64,000 nt of DNA from Mesorhizobium sp. Root554. Lineage in GTDB: Bacteria > Pseudomonadota > Alphaproteobacteria > Rhizobiales > Rhizobiaceae. Position numbers and translations under genes: made by a program. How positions within the stretch are numbered: position 1 is the stretch's first letter; the number at the start of each line of letters is the position of its first letter. This document shows, in pieces, positions 45,899 through 56,074 of the stretch. Where the stretch lies: the NCBI RefSeq assembly GCF_001427025.1, contig NZ_LMGA01000001.1, positions 2,965,715-3,029,714 of the forward strand, given 5' to 3'. Below the pieces are notes generated by a model that made no database searches, was not told the origin of the DNA, and saw only the letters and a list, made by a program, of their open reading frames with translations.

Positions 45899-47050
45899 AT
45901 GGCGTTTCTCACCAACACGGATGTCGTCGAACTGACCGGCTGGCGGCGCCATCTGCACCAGATGCCTGAGCTATCTGGCGAGGAAGCGGAAACCGCCGCT
46001 GAGGTCGAGAAATTCCTGTCGCCGACCGGTCCGGATCTCATCCTCTCAAGGCTGGGCGGGCACGGCGTCGCCCTTGTCTATGACGGCGCGGCAGCCGGTC
46101 CCACTCTGTTGTTCCGCTCCGAGCTCGATGCACTGCCGATCGAGGAACTCGGTGACATCGGCCATAAGTCCCGCGTTCCGGGAAAGGCGCATCTGTGCGG
46201 CCATGACGGGCACATGGCGATCCTGGCGGCGCTGGCGCGCGGACTGGGCCGCCAGAGGCCGCGGCGCGGTCGAGTCGTGCTGATGTTCCAGCCCGCGGAG
46301 GAGACGGGCGCTGGCGCGGACGCTGTTATCGCCGACCGCCGCTACAAGGAGATCGCGCCGGATTATGCCTTCTCGCTGCACAATCTGCCGGGCTTGCCGT
46401 TCGGCCATGTCGCGCTGAAGCCTGGGCCGGTGAACTGCGCTTCGCGGGGCATGCGCATCGTGCTTGAAGGCAAGACCGCGCATGCCTCGATGCCGGAAAC
46501 CGGAACGTCGCCGATGGCGGCCATTTCATCGCTGATGCCGGCGTTGACCGCCTTGAGTGAGGGCAACGTGTCCTCGCCCGCCTTCACCCTGGTCACGGTC
46601 ACCCATGCCGAAATGGGCGCGTCGGCCTTCGGCATAGCACCGGCGCGGGCGGAAATATGGGCGACGCTCCGATCCCTCGTTGACGACCGCATGGAGGCGC
46701 TGTGCGCCGCGGCCGAAGCGTTGGTGACCGAGACGGCGGCCAAGGCCGGACTGCGCTGCAGCATCTCCTATCACGAGATCTTCCACCACTGCGAGAACGA
46801 TTCCGAAGCAACGCAGCATCTGCGCGCCGCGCTCGATGCCGAGGGCGTGGCGCATGACGAGGCCAATCTGCCGATCCGCGCCTCGGAGGATTTCGGGCGC
46901 TTCGGCGATACGGCCAAGTCCGCCATGCTTTTCCTGGGCGCCGGCGAAAACCATCCCGCCTTGCACAATCCCGATTACGATTTCCCCGACGACCTCATCG
47001 GTATCGGCGCGCGGATATTCATGCGGACGGTTCGCAATATCCTCGGCTAA
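45899..47050 (+). CDS. M20-family amidohydrolase
   Basis: A 383-residue metal-dependent amidohydrolase of the hippurate/N-acyl-amino-acid hydrolase group. Metal-site motifs are LCGHDGHMA, PAEETGAGA and SLHNLPG, with an inserted dimerisation domain (GKTAHASMPETGTSP). It lies divergent from the double cupin (287-base gap) and convergent with an enolase-family gene. It may release an amino acid from an N-acyl form; a functional link to the cupin is possible but unproven. Confidence 0.9.
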   Translation: MAFLTNTDVVELTGWRRHLHQMPELSGEEAETAAEVEKFLSPTGPDLILSRLGGHGVALVYDGAAAGPTLLFRSELDALPIEELGDIGHKSRVPGKAHLCGHDGHMAILAALARGLGRQRPRRGRVVLMFQPAEETGAGADAVIADRRYKEIAPDYAFSLHNLPGLPFGHVALKPGPVNCASRGMRIVLEGKTAHASMPETGTSPMAAISSLMPALTALSEGNVSSPAFTLVTVTHAEMGASAFGIAPARAEIWATLRSLVDDRMEALCAAAEALVTETAAKAGLRCSISYHEIFHHCENDSEATQHLRAALDAEGVAHDEANLPIRASEDFGRFGDTAKSAMLFLGAGENHPALHNPDYDFPDDLIGIGARIFMRTVRNILG

Positions 47051-47074
47051 AAAGGTGCAGAATAGCAGCCCCGA

Positions 47075-48226
47075 TCAATAAGCCGGCTTCACAGGGAACC
47101 AGTCCTTGCGTTCCTTGTCGAGATAGGCGCCGGCAATGCCATCGACGCGATATTTGTCGATGAGGCCCTCATCGATCTCGACGCCGAGGCCCGGTTCCTC
47201 GGGCACTTCGAAACGGCCATCGGTCAGCTTCGGCGCGTTGGGCGAGATGTCGCCGCCCAGATAGGTCCGTTCCGTGTCGATGGCGATGGACATGTTCGGG
47301 ATCGACGCGGCGAGATGGACATAGGCCGATTGCGACAGCGCCAGTTCGGCTCCCGAATGCAATGTGACCGCAATGCCGACGGCCTCGCAGACCGCCGCCG
47401 CCTTGATCGTCTGCCACAGGCCGCCCGCCTCATGCGGATCGATCAGCACGACATCCGCCGCCTGCGCCCGCACGATGTTGCCGACATCGGCGAGCGTGTA
47501 GGCGCTCTCATCCAGGGCAATCGGCACCGGGCTTGCGGCGACGAGCGCCGCGTGGCCGGCGAGATCGTCCAGTTCGAGCGGTTGCTCGACATAGGCCGGG
47601 TCGTATGGGACGAGCTTGTTCAACTGCCGCTTGGCGGTCGCCGGGTTCCACGCGCCGTTGACGTCGAGCCGCAGCGGCCGGTCGCCGATCACGCTTCGGG
47701 AAGCTTCGGCCAGCGCGATGTCGCTGCGCTCGTCGAAGCCGATCTTGACCTTGAACGTCTCGAAACCCTTGTCGAGGAAGCCTTGCAGGCGCGGCTTCAG
47801 CGCCGCTGGATCGTTGGTGAAAAGATAGGCCGCCGCCTCGACATCCTTGCGCCAGCGTCCGCCCAATAACGCATAAAGCGGCTGGCCCGCCTGCTTGCCC
47901 AGTGCGTCCCACATCGCCATTTCGAGCGCTGCGATCGCCATCACCGCGGCGCGCTTGTGATGGTAGTAGCCGGCGCCCAGCACATGGCGATGCAGCCGCT
48001 CGACATCGGCGACCGGATAGCCGATGGCCAGCGGCGCGACGATGTCGGCGAACACTGCCGGCACGTTGGCGATCAGCGAGATGGTCTCGCCCCAACCGGT
48101 GATGCCGGCGTCGGTTTCGATCTTGCAGACCAGCCGCGTCGTGCCGATGCGCCGCCCCGAACCCCACAATATATCCTCGGTGAACGGCATGCGGATCAAT
48201 GCATGCTCGACCTTGATGATGCGCAC
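47075..48226 (-). CDS. enolase-superfamily enzyme (mandelate racemase / muconate-lactonizing group), copy 1
   Basis: A 383-residue TIM-barrel enzyme with an N-terminal capping domain. Catalytic and metal residues are Lys-X-Lys in FKVKIGFD, Asp in RLDVNGAW, Glu in YVEQPLE and Asp-Glu in IALDESAY, with LHSGAEL at the barrel end. Sugar-acid dehydration, racemisation or cycloisomerisation are the family options; the neighbours favour a sugar-acid or lactone pathway. It is divergent from the IclR-SMP30 gene and probably under the same operators. Confidence 0.88.
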   Translation of the reverse strand: MRIIKVEHALIRMPFTEDILWGSGRRIGTTRLVCKIETDAGITGWGETISLIANVPAVFADIVAPLAIGYPVADVERLHRHVLGAGYYHHKRAAVMAIAALEMAMWDALGKQAGQPLYALLGGRWRKDVEAAAYLFTNDPAALKPRLQGFLDKGFETFKVKIGFDERSDIALAEASRSVIGDRPLRLDVNGAWNPATAKRQLNKLVPYDPAYVEQPLELDDLAGHAALVAASPVPIALDESAYTLADVGNIVRAQAADVVLIDPHEAGGLWQTIKAAAVCEAVGIAVTLHSGAELALSQSAYVHLAASIPNMSIAIDTERTYLGGDISPNAPKLTDGRFEVPEEPGLGVEIDEGLIDKYRVDGIAGAYLDKERKDWFPVKPAY

Positions 48227-48268
48227 GCGGGACCTCCTGCGGAAAAAATGCTCGAACCTGACGGAAGC

Positions 48269-48283
48269 TGGAACTGAGTTCCA
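48269..48283. promoter_or_regulatory. IclR-type operator, copy 1
   Basis: TGGAACTGAGTTCCA is a perfect 7+1+7 palindrome. An almost identical site lies 27 bases on (centre to centre). Both are in the divergent region between the enolase-family gene and the IclR-SMP30 gene. Confidence 0.8.
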
Positions 48284-48289
48284 AACATG

Positions 48290-48319
48290 TTGACATGGAA
48301 CTTAGTTCCAAGATATAGC
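48290..48319 (+). promoter_or_regulatory. promoter of the IclR-SMP30 gene
   Basis: TTGACA (48290-48295) and TATAGC (48314-48319) are separated by 18 bases. The -35 lies between the two palindromes, and the second palindrome fills the spacer, an ideal place for autorepression. Confidence 0.65.
48296..48310. promoter_or_regulatory. IclR-type operator, copy 2
   Basis: TGGAACTTAGTTCCA, a perfect 7+1+7 palindrome differing from copy 1 only in its central base. It lies inside the promoter spacer. Confidence 0.8.
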
Positions 48320-48356
48320 GGCGGTCAAGACAAGGATTTTTTGGAGGAGAAGCCCT

Positions 48357-50081
48357 GTGGCGCAGATGCTCGGCATCGAAGCCGGCCGCGACCCGAGCGC
48401 CGAGAGCCATGGCGTTCCTGGCGTCCAGGCGCTGACGCGCGGTATCCAGATCGTCGATGCTATCGCGGCTCGCACCAAAGGCATGCGCTTCACTGACTTG
48501 CTGGAAGATACGCAGCTGCCGAAGGGAACTCTGCATCGCCTGCTGCAGGCCTTGGTCGAGGAACGGCTGCTCGCCTTCGACGAGCGCGACCAGGTCTACC
48601 GCCTGGCGCCGCGGGTGTTCCAATGGGCGCACAAGGTCTGGGACGAGTTCGACCTGCGCGGGGCCGCCGAGCCTGAACTGGAAAGGCTGCGCGACCTGAC
48701 CAGCGAGGCGGTGCGCCTCGGCGTCCTCGACGGCAGCTCGATTCTCTACATCGACCAGCGCGAGTCGACCCAGCCGATCCGGCTCAACAATGGCGTCGGC
48801 GCGCGCGCCGCCGCTCACGCCAGCGGTCTCGGCAAGGCGATCCTCGCGCATCTGTCGCTGGAGCGGCGGCACGCGCTGCTGACCGACAAGGCGCTTCAGC
48901 AACTGACGGCCAACACCATCATCGACGCTCGGGAATTGATGCCGCAGCTCGACCTCATCAAGGCGCGTGGCTACGCCATATCGGTCGATGAGCAGAACAG
49001 CGGCATTTCCTCCGTCGCCGCTCCGGTGCTGAACCATCGCGGCGACCCGATCGGCGCCATCGGCATCATCGGGCCGACCTATCGCCTTCCGGAAGAAAAG
49101 CTGCATGCGCTTGGCCGGGACGTCATCGAAGCGGCCCGCCGCACATCCGGCAATTTCGGAGAATTCGTCATGTCGCTCGCCATCAAGCCGCGTCCGCTCG
49201 GCCCCGACCGCTCGGATGTGCTCTGCGCTGTTCCCGCCAGCACCTTCCTGGGCGAGGGGCCGCATTGGTCGGCAGCGGAGAAGAAACTCTATTTCGTCGA
49301 TATTCTGGCGCCGTCGATCTATGTCAGCGATCCGGCGCTCGGCACCCACAGGACGGTGCCGGTGGGCGACCTGATCGGCTTTGCCATCCCGCGCCGCGAC
49401 GGCGGGCTGGTCGCCGGCATGCATGGCAACATCGTCGGTGTCGATCCCGCAACCGGCGCGACCTCTATCCTCGCGCGGCCTGAACAGGACCGGCCCGGCA
49501 ACCGCTTCAATGACGGCAAGTGCGATCGCAAGGGCCGGCTGTGGGCCGGCTCGCTGGCGATCGACACCACGGCCGATCGCGGCCGCCTGTGGCGCATCGA
49601 TGCGGATGGCCAGGCCACCGCCATGGAAAGCGGCCTCCACGTCGCCAACGGCCTCGGCTGGAGCCCCGACGACAAGACCTTCTACTTCGCCGATACCGGC
49701 AAGCATCTGATCTATGCCTATGATTTCGACCTGGAGCGGGGCGAACTCGCCAACCGGCGCCTTTTCGTCGCCGTGCCGGAAGCCGAGGGCAAGCCCGACG
49801 GCCTGACCGTCGATGCCGAAGGCTTCGTCTGGGTCGCGCATTGGGATGGCTGGTGCGTCACCCGCTATGACCCGGCCGGCAAGGTCGAGCGCGTCATTAA
49901 TCTGCCGGTGCCGCGGCCGACCAGCTGTGTCTTCGGCGGCGAGGACATGCAGACGCTGTTCGTCACCTCGGCGCGCATCCGGCTCTCGGCCGCACAGCTC
50001 GCGGACGCGCCGCTTTCCGGCAGCGTCTTTGCCGTCAATACCGGCATTGCGGGCCTGCCGGATCCCGTCTTCGCCGGCTGA
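48357..50081 (+). CDS. IclR regulator fused to SMP-30/gluconolactonase domain
   Basis: A 574-residue two-domain protein. Residues about 20-275 are a full IclR regulator: winged helix ([20 protein letters not shown]) and GAF-like effector domain ([31 protein letters not shown]). Residues about 285-574 are an SMP-30/lactonase propeller with [20 protein letters not shown] (metal Glu), [18 protein letters not shown] (Asn and Asp) and [20 protein letters not shown]. The lactonase could hydrolyse, or merely sense, a sugar lactone that also acts as effector. The GTG follows GGAGGAG by seven bases. The frame is continuous, so the fusion is not from a visible frameshift. Confidence 0.92.
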   Translation: MAQMLGIEAGRDPSAESHGVPGVQALTRGIQIVDAIAARTKGMRFTDLLEDTQLPKGTLHRLLQALVEERLLAFDERDQVYRLAPRVFQWAHKVWDEFDLRGAAEPELERLRDLTSEAVRLGVLDGSSILYIDQRESTQPIRLNNGVGARAAAHASGLGKAILAHLSLERRHALLTDKALQQLTANTIIDARELMPQLDLIKARGYAISVDEQNSGISSVAAPVLNHRGDPIGAIGIIGPTYRLPEEKLHALGRDVIEAARRTSGNFGEFVMSLAIKPRPLGPDRSDVLCAVPASTFLGEGPHWSAAEKKLYFVDILAPSIYVSDPALGTHRTVPVGDLIGFAIPRRDGGLVAGMHGNIVGVDPATGATSILARPEQDRPGNRFNDGKCDRKGRLWAGSLAIDTTADRGRLWRIDADGQATAMESGLHVANGLGWSPDDKTFYFADTGKHLIYAYDFDLERGELANRRLFVAVPEAEGKPDGLTVDAEGFVWVAHWDGWCVTRYDPAGKVERVINLPVPRPTSCVFGGEDMQTLFVTSARIRLSAAQLADAPLSGSVFAVNTGIAGLPDPVFAG

Positions 50082-50094
50082 GAAAGGAAACATC

Positions 50095-51189
50095 ATGGCA
50101 AAACTGGAACTCAGCGGCATCCGCAAATCCTTCGGCCCGGTCGAGGTGCTCAAGGGCATCGACCTGACCGTCGAGGACGGCGAATTCGTTGCCTTTGTCG
50201 GCCCCTCCGGCTGCGGCAAATCCACCTTGCTGCGGCTGATCTGCGGCCTCGACGAGATAACCGCCGGCCAGATGGCCATCGATGGAGAACTGGTCAACGA
50301 CGTGCCGCCGGCCAAGCGCGGCATCGCCATGGTGTTCCAGTCCTACGCGCTCTATCCGCACATGTCGGTCGCCCAGAACATGGGCTACGCACTGCGGCTC
50401 GCCGGCACGCCGAAGGACGAGATCAAGAGCCGCGTCACCGAGGCGGCCAGGGTGTTGCGGCTCGATCCCTACCTGGAACGCAAGCCGCGCCAGCTTTCCG
50501 GCGGCCAGCGCCAGCGCGTCGCCATCGGCCGCGCCATCGTGCGGGCGCCGCGCATCTTCCTGTTCGACGAACCTCTGTCGAACCTCGATGCGGCGCTGCG
50601 CGTCGACATGCGCATCGAGATCGCCCGCATGAAGGACGACCTCGGCACGACCATGATCTATGTCACGCACGACCAGATCGAGGCGATGACGCTGGCCGAC
50701 CGCATCGTCGTCCTCAATGCCGGCAAGGTCGAGCAGATCGGTTCGCCGCTCGAGCTCTACAACAAGCCGGTCAACCGCTTCGTCGCCGGCTTCATCGGCA
50801 GCCCGCGCATGAACTTCCTGGCGCTGAAGGGCCGCTCCGCCGACAAGGCCGGCATCGTCGCCGGCGGCGAGGTGCGCCTGCCTGCCGGCCTGACGGAGGA
50901 GCCTGCCGAAATCGGCATCCGCCCCGAGCATCTTTTGCTGACGCGGCGCGGCGCACCCGACAGCCTGGCCGGCAAGGTGACGATGACCGAGCATCTCGGC
51001 AGCGATACCTATGCCTATGTCGCGCTCGAAGGTTCGTCCGACATGCTGGTCGTCAGGCTCGCCGGCGAGAACGCCGTCGCGCGCAACGAGCCGATCGGTG
51101 TCCATGTCGATCCGAAGATGATCCATGTCTTCGCCGCGTCCGGCGCGTCGCTCGCTTCGGCGCAGCCCGCGGCGCTGGAGGCGGCATGA
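50095..51189 (+). CDS. sugar ABC transporter ATPase (UgpC/MalK type)
   Basis: A 364-residue ATPase: Walker [11 protein letters not shown]-loop [12 protein letters not shown], signature [10 protein letters not shown], Walker [13 protein letters not shown], switch His in VTHDQ, then a C-terminal OB-type regulatory domain ([10 protein letters not shown]). Energises uptake by the binding protein and permeases that follow. Start at the ATG after AAAGGAAA, 13 bases past the fusion gene. The stop overlaps the next start by four bases. Confidence 0.95.
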   Translation: MAKLELSGIRKSFGPVEVLKGIDLTVEDGEFVAFVGPSGCGKSTLLRLICGLDEITAGQMAIDGELVNDVPPAKRGIAMVFQSYALYPHMSVAQNMGYALRLAGTPKDEIKSRVTEAARVLRLDPYLERKPRQLSGGQRQRVAIGRAIVRAPRIFLFDEPLSNLDAALRVDMRIEIARMKDDLGTTMIYVTHDQIEAMTLADRIVVLNAGKVEQIGSPLELYNKPVNRFVAGFIGSPRMNFLALKGRSADKAGIVAGGEVRLPAGLTEEPAEIGIRPEHLLLTRRGAPDSLAGKVTMTEHLGSDTYAYVALEGSSDMLVVRLAGENAVARNEPIGVHVDPKMIHVFAASGASLASAQPAALEAA

Positions 51190-51992
51190 CCCTCCACCCT
51201 GAATTGATTGCGAAGGTGAAGGTCGAGACGGCGCGGTACCTCAGCCTGGAGGGCAGGGGCGTCATCGTCACCGGCGGCGGCTCCGGCATCGGCGCTTCGC
51301 TGGTCGAGCATTTCTGCGCGCAGGGCTGCAAGGTCGGCTTTCTCGATCTGCATGCCGAAACCGCCGCCGCGACGGTCGAAGCCGTCGATGCGGCAACCGG
51401 CAACAGGCCGGTGATGGCGGTCGCCGACCTGCGCGATATCGATGCGTTGCGCGGCGGCGTCGAGATGCTGACGGCGGCGATCGGCCCGGTGCGGGTGCTG
51501 GTCAACAATGCCGGCAATGACGACCGCATGCCGCTCGAGGAGGTGACGCCTGATTATTGGGACGATCGCTTCGACGTGAATTTGCGCCACCAGTTTTTCG
51601 CTGCCCAGGCGGTGATCGGCCAGATGGCGGCGGCCGGCGGCGGCTCGATCATCAATATGGGCTCGATCTCGTGGATGCGCGGCGCCGCCGGGCTGATCTT
51701 CTACACCACCGCCAAATCGGCCGTCATGGGTATGACCAAGTCGCTGGCGCGTGAGGTCGGCGAACGCAACATCCGCGTCAATTCCATCGCGCCCGGCTGG
51801 GTGCTGACCGAACGCCAGGTCGAGCGCGCCAAGCGCGTCTACCAGGGCAAATTCGCCGAATATCTCGAGGTCCAGTGCCTCAAGGAACATCTGCTGCCGC
51901 CCGACATCGCCCGCATGGCGCTGTGGCTGGCGGCCGACGACTCGCGGCTGGTCACGGCGCAGACCTTCATCGTCGATGCCGGGGCGGTGTGA
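51186..51992 (+). CDS. short-chain dehydrogenase/reductase
   Basis: A 268-residue SDR. The NAD(P) motif is [17 protein letters not shown] follows, and the catalytic Ser (MGSISWM) and Tyr-X3-Lys (YTTAK) are intact. Position inside a sugar transport and sugar-acid locus suggests oxidation of a free sugar to its lactone, the substrate type of the SMP-30 domain. Specific sugar unknown. Confidence 0.92.
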   Translation: MTLHPELIAKVKVETARYLSLEGRGVIVTGGGSGIGASLVEHFCAQGCKVGFLDLHAETAAATVEAVDAATGNRPVMAVADLRDIDALRGGVEMLTAAIGPVRVLVNNAGNDDRMPLEEVTPDYWDDRFDVNLRHQFFAAQAVIGQMAAAGGGSIINMGSISWMRGAAGLIFYTTAKSAVMGMTKSLAREVGERNIRVNSIAPGWVLTERQVERAKRVYQGKFAEYLEVQCLKEHLLPPDIARMALWLAADDSRLVTAQTFIVDAGAV

Positions 51993-52041
51993 ACATGTTG
52001 GTGAGTACGGTTGAATCAATCTGTAACGGGAGGAGTACGAA

Positions 52042-53316
52042 ATGAAACTGAAGAAACTTGTCATCGCAACATTGGCCGCAAGCCTCATGGCTTCAGGCGC
52101 CGCGCGCGCCGCCGATCTGAGCTGGATGGGCTACAGCTATGCCGAGGAATCGGCCAAGCCGTCCGTCGAAAAGATTATAAAGGGCTTCGAGGCCAAGACC
52201 GGCAAGACGGTCGAGCCGATCGCCTCGTCTTTCGGCGACATGCAGAAGAACCTTCTGTTGCGCGCCCGCTCCAAGACGCTGCCGAGCATCGCGCAGATCT
52301 CGGAACGCTGGCTGCCTTCGCTCAGCAAGCTGCCCGGCCTGGTCGACTACAACACCGTCCTCGGCAAGGAATATCTCGAAAAGACCTATGCGCCGGAAGC
52401 GCTCGCCATGGGCCAGATCGACGGCAAGCAGCTCGCCATCCCGCTGATGTCCGGCTCCATCGGTATGGTCGCCAACCAGGCCGTGCTGGACAAGGCCGGC
52501 ATCAAGGACCTGCCGAAGACGATCGAGGAGTTCAAGACCGATCTGGAATTGATCCGCGACAAGGTCCCGAATTCGGTGCCCTATGCGATGGCGACCAAGA
52601 ACAACAGCGACATTCTGGTCGACTTCCTGACCTGGGAATATGTCTTCGGCGCCCATGTCATCGACCCGCAGGGCAAGGTAGTCGTCGACAGCGACGCCAG
52701 CAAGAAGGCGCTCGCCTTCCTCGTTGACCTGATGAAGAACCGTCTGGTCGCGCCCGAAATCGGCAGGCCCGACGCCCGCCGGCTGGTTGGACAGAACGCC
52801 GCCGCCTTCTACCTCGATGCACCGCAGTCGCGCGCCTTCCTGCGCAGCTTCTCAGGCCAGGGCAAAGCTTTCGACGTCAACGTCAAGCCGATGCAGGTGC
52901 CTTCGCTCAAGGCGGGTGACACGCCGGTCTCGATCCAGTGGGCGCATCTGATCATCGCCTTCGCCCAGAGCAACCCGCCGACGAAGGAAGACGCCAACAT
53001 GATGTTCGCCGAATATCTCGGCGACGACGCGGTCGAGACGCAGTTCCCGGTCGAGCAGAGCGCTCTCCCCGGCACGATCTCGGCACGCGCCAACCCTGTC
53101 GTGGCGGATGATGTCTATCTGACGGCCTGGGCGAAGAACAACACCCATCCGCTCCGCAACGAAGTGGGCATCTGGAGCAATGGCGGCGAGCTGACCGACA
53201 TCCTAGCGCAGGAAGTGCAGGCGGCGTTGCTTGCACAGAAGAGCCCTGAAGAAGCGATCGCCTCCATGGGCGAGCGCATGAAGGCGTCGATGACCAAGGC
53301 AGGCTACGCGCAGTAG
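52042..53316 (+). CDS. sugar ABC transporter substrate-binding protein
   Basis: A 424-residue binding protein of the maltose/multiple-sugar class with signal peptide (MKLKKLVIATLAASLMASGA, cleavage near ARAA). Aromatic residues in LSWMGYSYAEES and ITFAWE-like regions (LTWEYVFGAHV) fit sugar stacking. The ATG has GGGAGGAG before it. A hairpin follows the gene. Confidence 0.93.
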   Translation: MKLKKLVIATLAASLMASGAARAADLSWMGYSYAEESAKPSVEKIIKGFEAKTGKTVEPIASSFGDMQKNLLLRARSKTLPSIAQISERWLPSLSKLPGLVDYNTVLGKEYLEKTYAPEALAMGQIDGKQLAIPLMSGSIGMVANQAVLDKAGIKDLPKTIEEFKTDLELIRDKVPNSVPYAMATKNNSDILVDFLTWEYVFGAHVIDPQGKVVVDSDASKKALAFLVDLMKNRLVAPEIGRPDARRLVGQNAAAFYLDAPQSRAFLRSFSGQGKAFDVNVKPMQVPSLKAGDTPVSIQWAHLIIAFAQSNPPTKEDANMMFAEYLGDDAVETQFPVEQSALPGTISARANPVVADDVYLTAWAKNNTHPLRNEVGIWSNGGELTDILAQEVQAALLAQKSPEEAIASMGERMKASMTKAGYAQ

Positions 53317-53325
53317 AGGCGCGGC

Positions 53326-53350
53326 GGGCAGCCGCGCTCGGCGGCTGCCC
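53326..53350 (+). other. intercistronic stem-loop after the binding-protein gene
   Basis: A perfect 10-bp stem (GGGCAGCCGC/GCGGCTGCCC) with a 5-base loop sits between the binding-protein and permease genes and has no T-run. It probably stabilises the upstream mRNA, as in other sugar transporter operons. Confidence 0.6.
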
Positions 53351-53372
53351 TTGCCTTTGAAGGATTGAAACG

Positions 53373-54314
53373 ATGAGCGATGTGACGCTGGCCTCCGGCC
53401 GCCTGAACTATCCGGTTTCGCCGCATGCAAGGCGCGGCGGCCTGCACGCCGTGCAGCGCCGGGTCGGCATATTGATGCTGGCGCCAGCCGCCATCGCCTT
53501 CGCGATCGTGATCCTCTATCCGTTCTTCCAGGCGCTCGGCCTGTCGCTGTTCGAGGACACGCTGCAGTCGATCGAGCCGACCTTCATCGGCCTGGCGAAT
53601 TTCAAGGCGATCCTCGCCGATCCTGAAACGTGGAATTCCTTCGGCATCACCGTCATCTATGTCGGCGGCGCCACCATCGGCACCCTCGTCCTCGGCCTCG
53701 GTTGGGCGCTGATCCTCAACCAGCCTTTTCGTGGCCGCAAGGCGTTGCGGGCGCTGACGATCATGCCTTGGGTGGTGCCCAGCACCGTCAGCGCCTTTAT
53801 CTGGGCCTGGATCTTCAACAGCCGTTTCGGCGTCATCAACGGCATATATCTCGAACTGGGCTTGATCGACGTTCCGAAAGCCTGGCTTTCGACCCCGGAA
53901 GGCGCGCTCATCGCCGTCATTCTCACCCGCATCTGGCGCTCGATCCCGCTGTTCATGGCCTTCTTCCTTGCTGGCCTGCAGAATGTCGATCAGGAGCAGA
54001 TCGACGCCGCGCGCGTCGACGGGGCCGGCAACTGGGCGATCCTGCGCGACCATCTGCTGCCGCATCTGCGCCCGGTGCTGATCGTGGTGGTGGTGCTGGG
54101 CGTCATTGGCGGTCTCCAGGATTTCGACACCATCTACGCCTTGACCGGCGGCGGTCCCGTCAGCGCCACCTCGGTCCTGTCCATCTCCGTCTACCGCAAG
54201 GCATTCGAGCAGTGGGACATCGGCATGGCCTCGGCCATGGGCGTGCTCTGGGTCGCGACCCTTCTGCCGCCCGCCTATTTCTACCTGCGGCTGCTGATCA
54301 AGAAGGGCAATTGA
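53373..54314 (+). CDS. sugar ABC transporter permease 1 (MalF/UgpA type)
   Basis: A 313-residue inner-membrane protein with six main hydrophobic segments. The EAA-loop is in EQIDAARVDGAGNWAILRDHLLPHLRP (core EQIDAARVDGAG), the contact to the ATPase. Precedes the second permease by one base. Confidence 0.94.
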   Translation: MSDVTLASGRLNYPVSPHARRGGLHAVQRRVGILMLAPAAIAFAIVILYPFFQALGLSLFEDTLQSIEPTFIGLANFKAILADPETWNSFGITVIYVGGATIGTLVLGLGWALILNQPFRGRKALRALTIMPWVVPSTVSAFIWAWIFNSRFGVINGIYLELGLIDVPKAWLSTPEGALIAVILTRIWRSIPLFMAFFLAGLQNVDQEQIDAARVDGAGNWAILRDHLLPHLRPVLIVVVVLGVIGGLQDFDTIYALTGGGPVSATSVLSISVYRKAFEQWDIGMASAMGVLWVATLLPPAYFYLRLLIKKGN

Positions 54315-54315
54315 A

Positions 54316-55152
54316 ATGTTCGACCTGTCCAGCCGCACCGCCAAGCTGGTGTTCGGCGTCTCCATTCTGCTGATCGGTTTTTACCTCTTCTTCCCGATCT
54401 ACTGGATGGTGATTTCCTCGTTCAAGGCCAATGGCGAGCTTTACCAGGTGCTGCCGACCTTCTTCCCGCGCGACGTGACGCTGGCGCATTACTGGTCGGT
54501 CTTCACCGAAAGCCAGCTCGGACTCTATCTGGTCAACAGCCTGATCGTTTCGGGCGCCAGCGCCGCCATCAACACTGTGCTTGCCGTCTATGCCGGCTAC
54601 AGCTTTGCCAAATACCGCTATCCCGGCCGCCAGCCGATCATGCTGTTCATGCTGTCGGCGCAGATGTTTCCCTTTGGGCTGCTGCTCATCAGCCTCTATC
54701 CGGTGCTGACCAGTTTCGGCCTGCTCGACACGCGGCCGGGCCTGATCCTGAGCTACATCGTCTTCGCGCTGCCGGTGGCGGTGTACATGCTCTACAGCTA
54801 TTTCACCCAGGTGCCGGACGAACTGATCGACGCGGCGCGCGCCGACGGCGCCAGTGATCTGCGCATCTTCCACACCATCGTTCTGCCGATATCGATCCCG
54901 CCGGTCGTCACCGTCTTCCTCTACTCCTTCATGTGGAGCTGGAACGACCTGCTCTATTCGATGACGCTGATCGTTTCCGAAGACAAGCGCACCATCGGAC
55001 CGGGCCTTCTGCTGACCTATCTCAATGAGACCAATGCCGACTGGGGCGGCGCCATGGCGGCTTCGCTTGTGGTCTCCGCGCCCATCGTCATCGCCTTCAT
55101 GTTCCTTCAACGCTACTTCATCCAGGGCGTCACCGCCGGAGCCGTCAAATGA
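54316..55152 (+). CDS. sugar ABC transporter permease 2 (MalG/UgpE type)
   Basis: A 278-residue membrane protein with six hydrophobic segments and the EAA-like motif VPDELIDAARADGASDLRIF. With permease 1 it forms the translocation channel. The stop overlaps the aldolase start by four bases. Confidence 0.94.
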   Translation: MFDLSSRTAKLVFGVSILLIGFYLFFPIYWMVISSFKANGELYQVLPTFFPRDVTLAHYWSVFTESQLGLYLVNSLIVSGASAAINTVLAVYAGYSFAKYRYPGRQPIMLFMLSAQMFPFGLLLISLYPVLTSFGLLDTRPGLILSYIVFALPVAVYMLYSYFTQVPDELIDAARADGASDLRIFHTIVLPISIPPVVTVFLYSFMWSWNDLLYSMTLIVSEDKRTIGPGLLLTYLNETNADWGGAMAASLVVSAPIVIAFMFLQRYFIQGVTAGAVK

Positions 55153-56066
55153 CCGAAACCGTGAAACTCGCCGGCTCCTTTCCGGTCCTGCCGACGCCCT
55201 TCCGCGACGATGGAAGCATTGATGAGAAAGACTTCCTCTCGATCATCGACTTCGCCGTCGAGAGCGGCTCCAACGGCGTCGTCTATCCGGGCGTCGCCTC
55301 CGAGGTCGATACGCTGACGCCGGAGGAGCGTCGCCGCCAGGTCGCGCTGCTGGCGGAACGCATCGCCGGCCGCATCCCGATCGTCATCGGCGCCAGCGAT
55401 CCCGATCCGGCCAAGTCGGCCGCCCACATCGCCCAGGCGGCCGGGATCGGCGCCGCCGCCGCGATGGTCATGGCGCCGCTGGCGCTCGGCAACGACATCG
55501 CGGCGCAGGTCGCCTATTTCAAGAAGGTATCCGAAGGCGCGGGCGTGCCGGTCATGCTTCAGAACCAGCCGAAGCCGGTTGGCGCCGGCCTCACGCCGGA
55601 GGAGGTTGCAGCTGTCGTCGCGGCCGTGCCGGCGATCCGCTACATCAAGGAAGAGACGCCGCCCTGCGGCCAGCATCTGACCCGCATCAAGGCAGCCGTG
55701 AACGGCTCGGTCGACGCCATTTTCGGCGGCGCCGGCGGCCGCTACATTACCGATGAACTGGCGCGCGGCGCCGCCGGCACCATGCCGGCCAGCGAACTGG
55801 CCGACATTCATGCAGCGCTGGTCGATGCCTGGCGCGCTGGCGATGTCGCCACCGCGCGAAAACTTTACTCGGCCTCGCTGCCCTTGCTCAATTTCCAGGC
55901 GATCTTCCGCATGCACATGACCAAGGAGGTGCTGCGCCGCCGCGGGGTCATCGCCAACACCTTCGTGCGCGGCAAGGGGCCGAAGCTGGACGAGGGCGAC
56001 CGCGCCGAGCTGGCGCTGCTTCTCGCCGAGGCAGACCTGCCTTACAAGCATCATCGTCCGGTCTGA
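55149..56066 (+). CDS. DHDPS/NAL-family aldolase or dehydratase
   Basis: A 305-residue TIM-barrel Schiff-base enzyme of the dihydrodipicolinate-synthase family. The active-site Lys is in IRYIKEETPP. The usual Tyr region is LQNQPKPVGAG, without the DHDPS Tyr, so lysine biosynthesis is unlikely. With an enolase-family dehydratase next to it, cleavage or dehydration of a 2-oxo-3-deoxy sugar acid is the best reading. Confidence 0.9.
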   Translation: MTETVKLAGSFPVLPTPFRDDGSIDEKDFLSIIDFAVESGSNGVVYPGVASEVDTLTPEERRRQVALLAERIAGRIPIVIGASDPDPAKSAAHIAQAAGIGAAAAMVMAPLALGNDIAAQVAYFKKVSEGAGVPVMLQNQPKPVGAGLTPEEVAAVVAAVPAIRYIKEETPPCGQHLTRIKAAVNGSVDAIFGGAGGRYITDELARGAAGTMPASELADIHAALVDAWRAGDVATARKLYSASLPLLNFQAIFRMHMTKEVLRRRGVIANTFVRGKGPKLDEGDRAELALLLAEADLPYKHHRPV

Positions 56067-56074
56067 GCCGCTCC

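Noticed and set aside
44880..47050. An ectoine biosynthesis or ectoine degradation operon
   Set aside because: No ectA, ectB, ectD or doe genes are visible; only an EctC-like double cupin and a generic M20 amidohydrolase.
47508..50330. A 940-codon open frame on the minus strand
   Set aside because: It runs antisense to the IclR-SMP30 gene and across the enolase-family gene; its translation shows no family motifs and is high-GC shadow coding.
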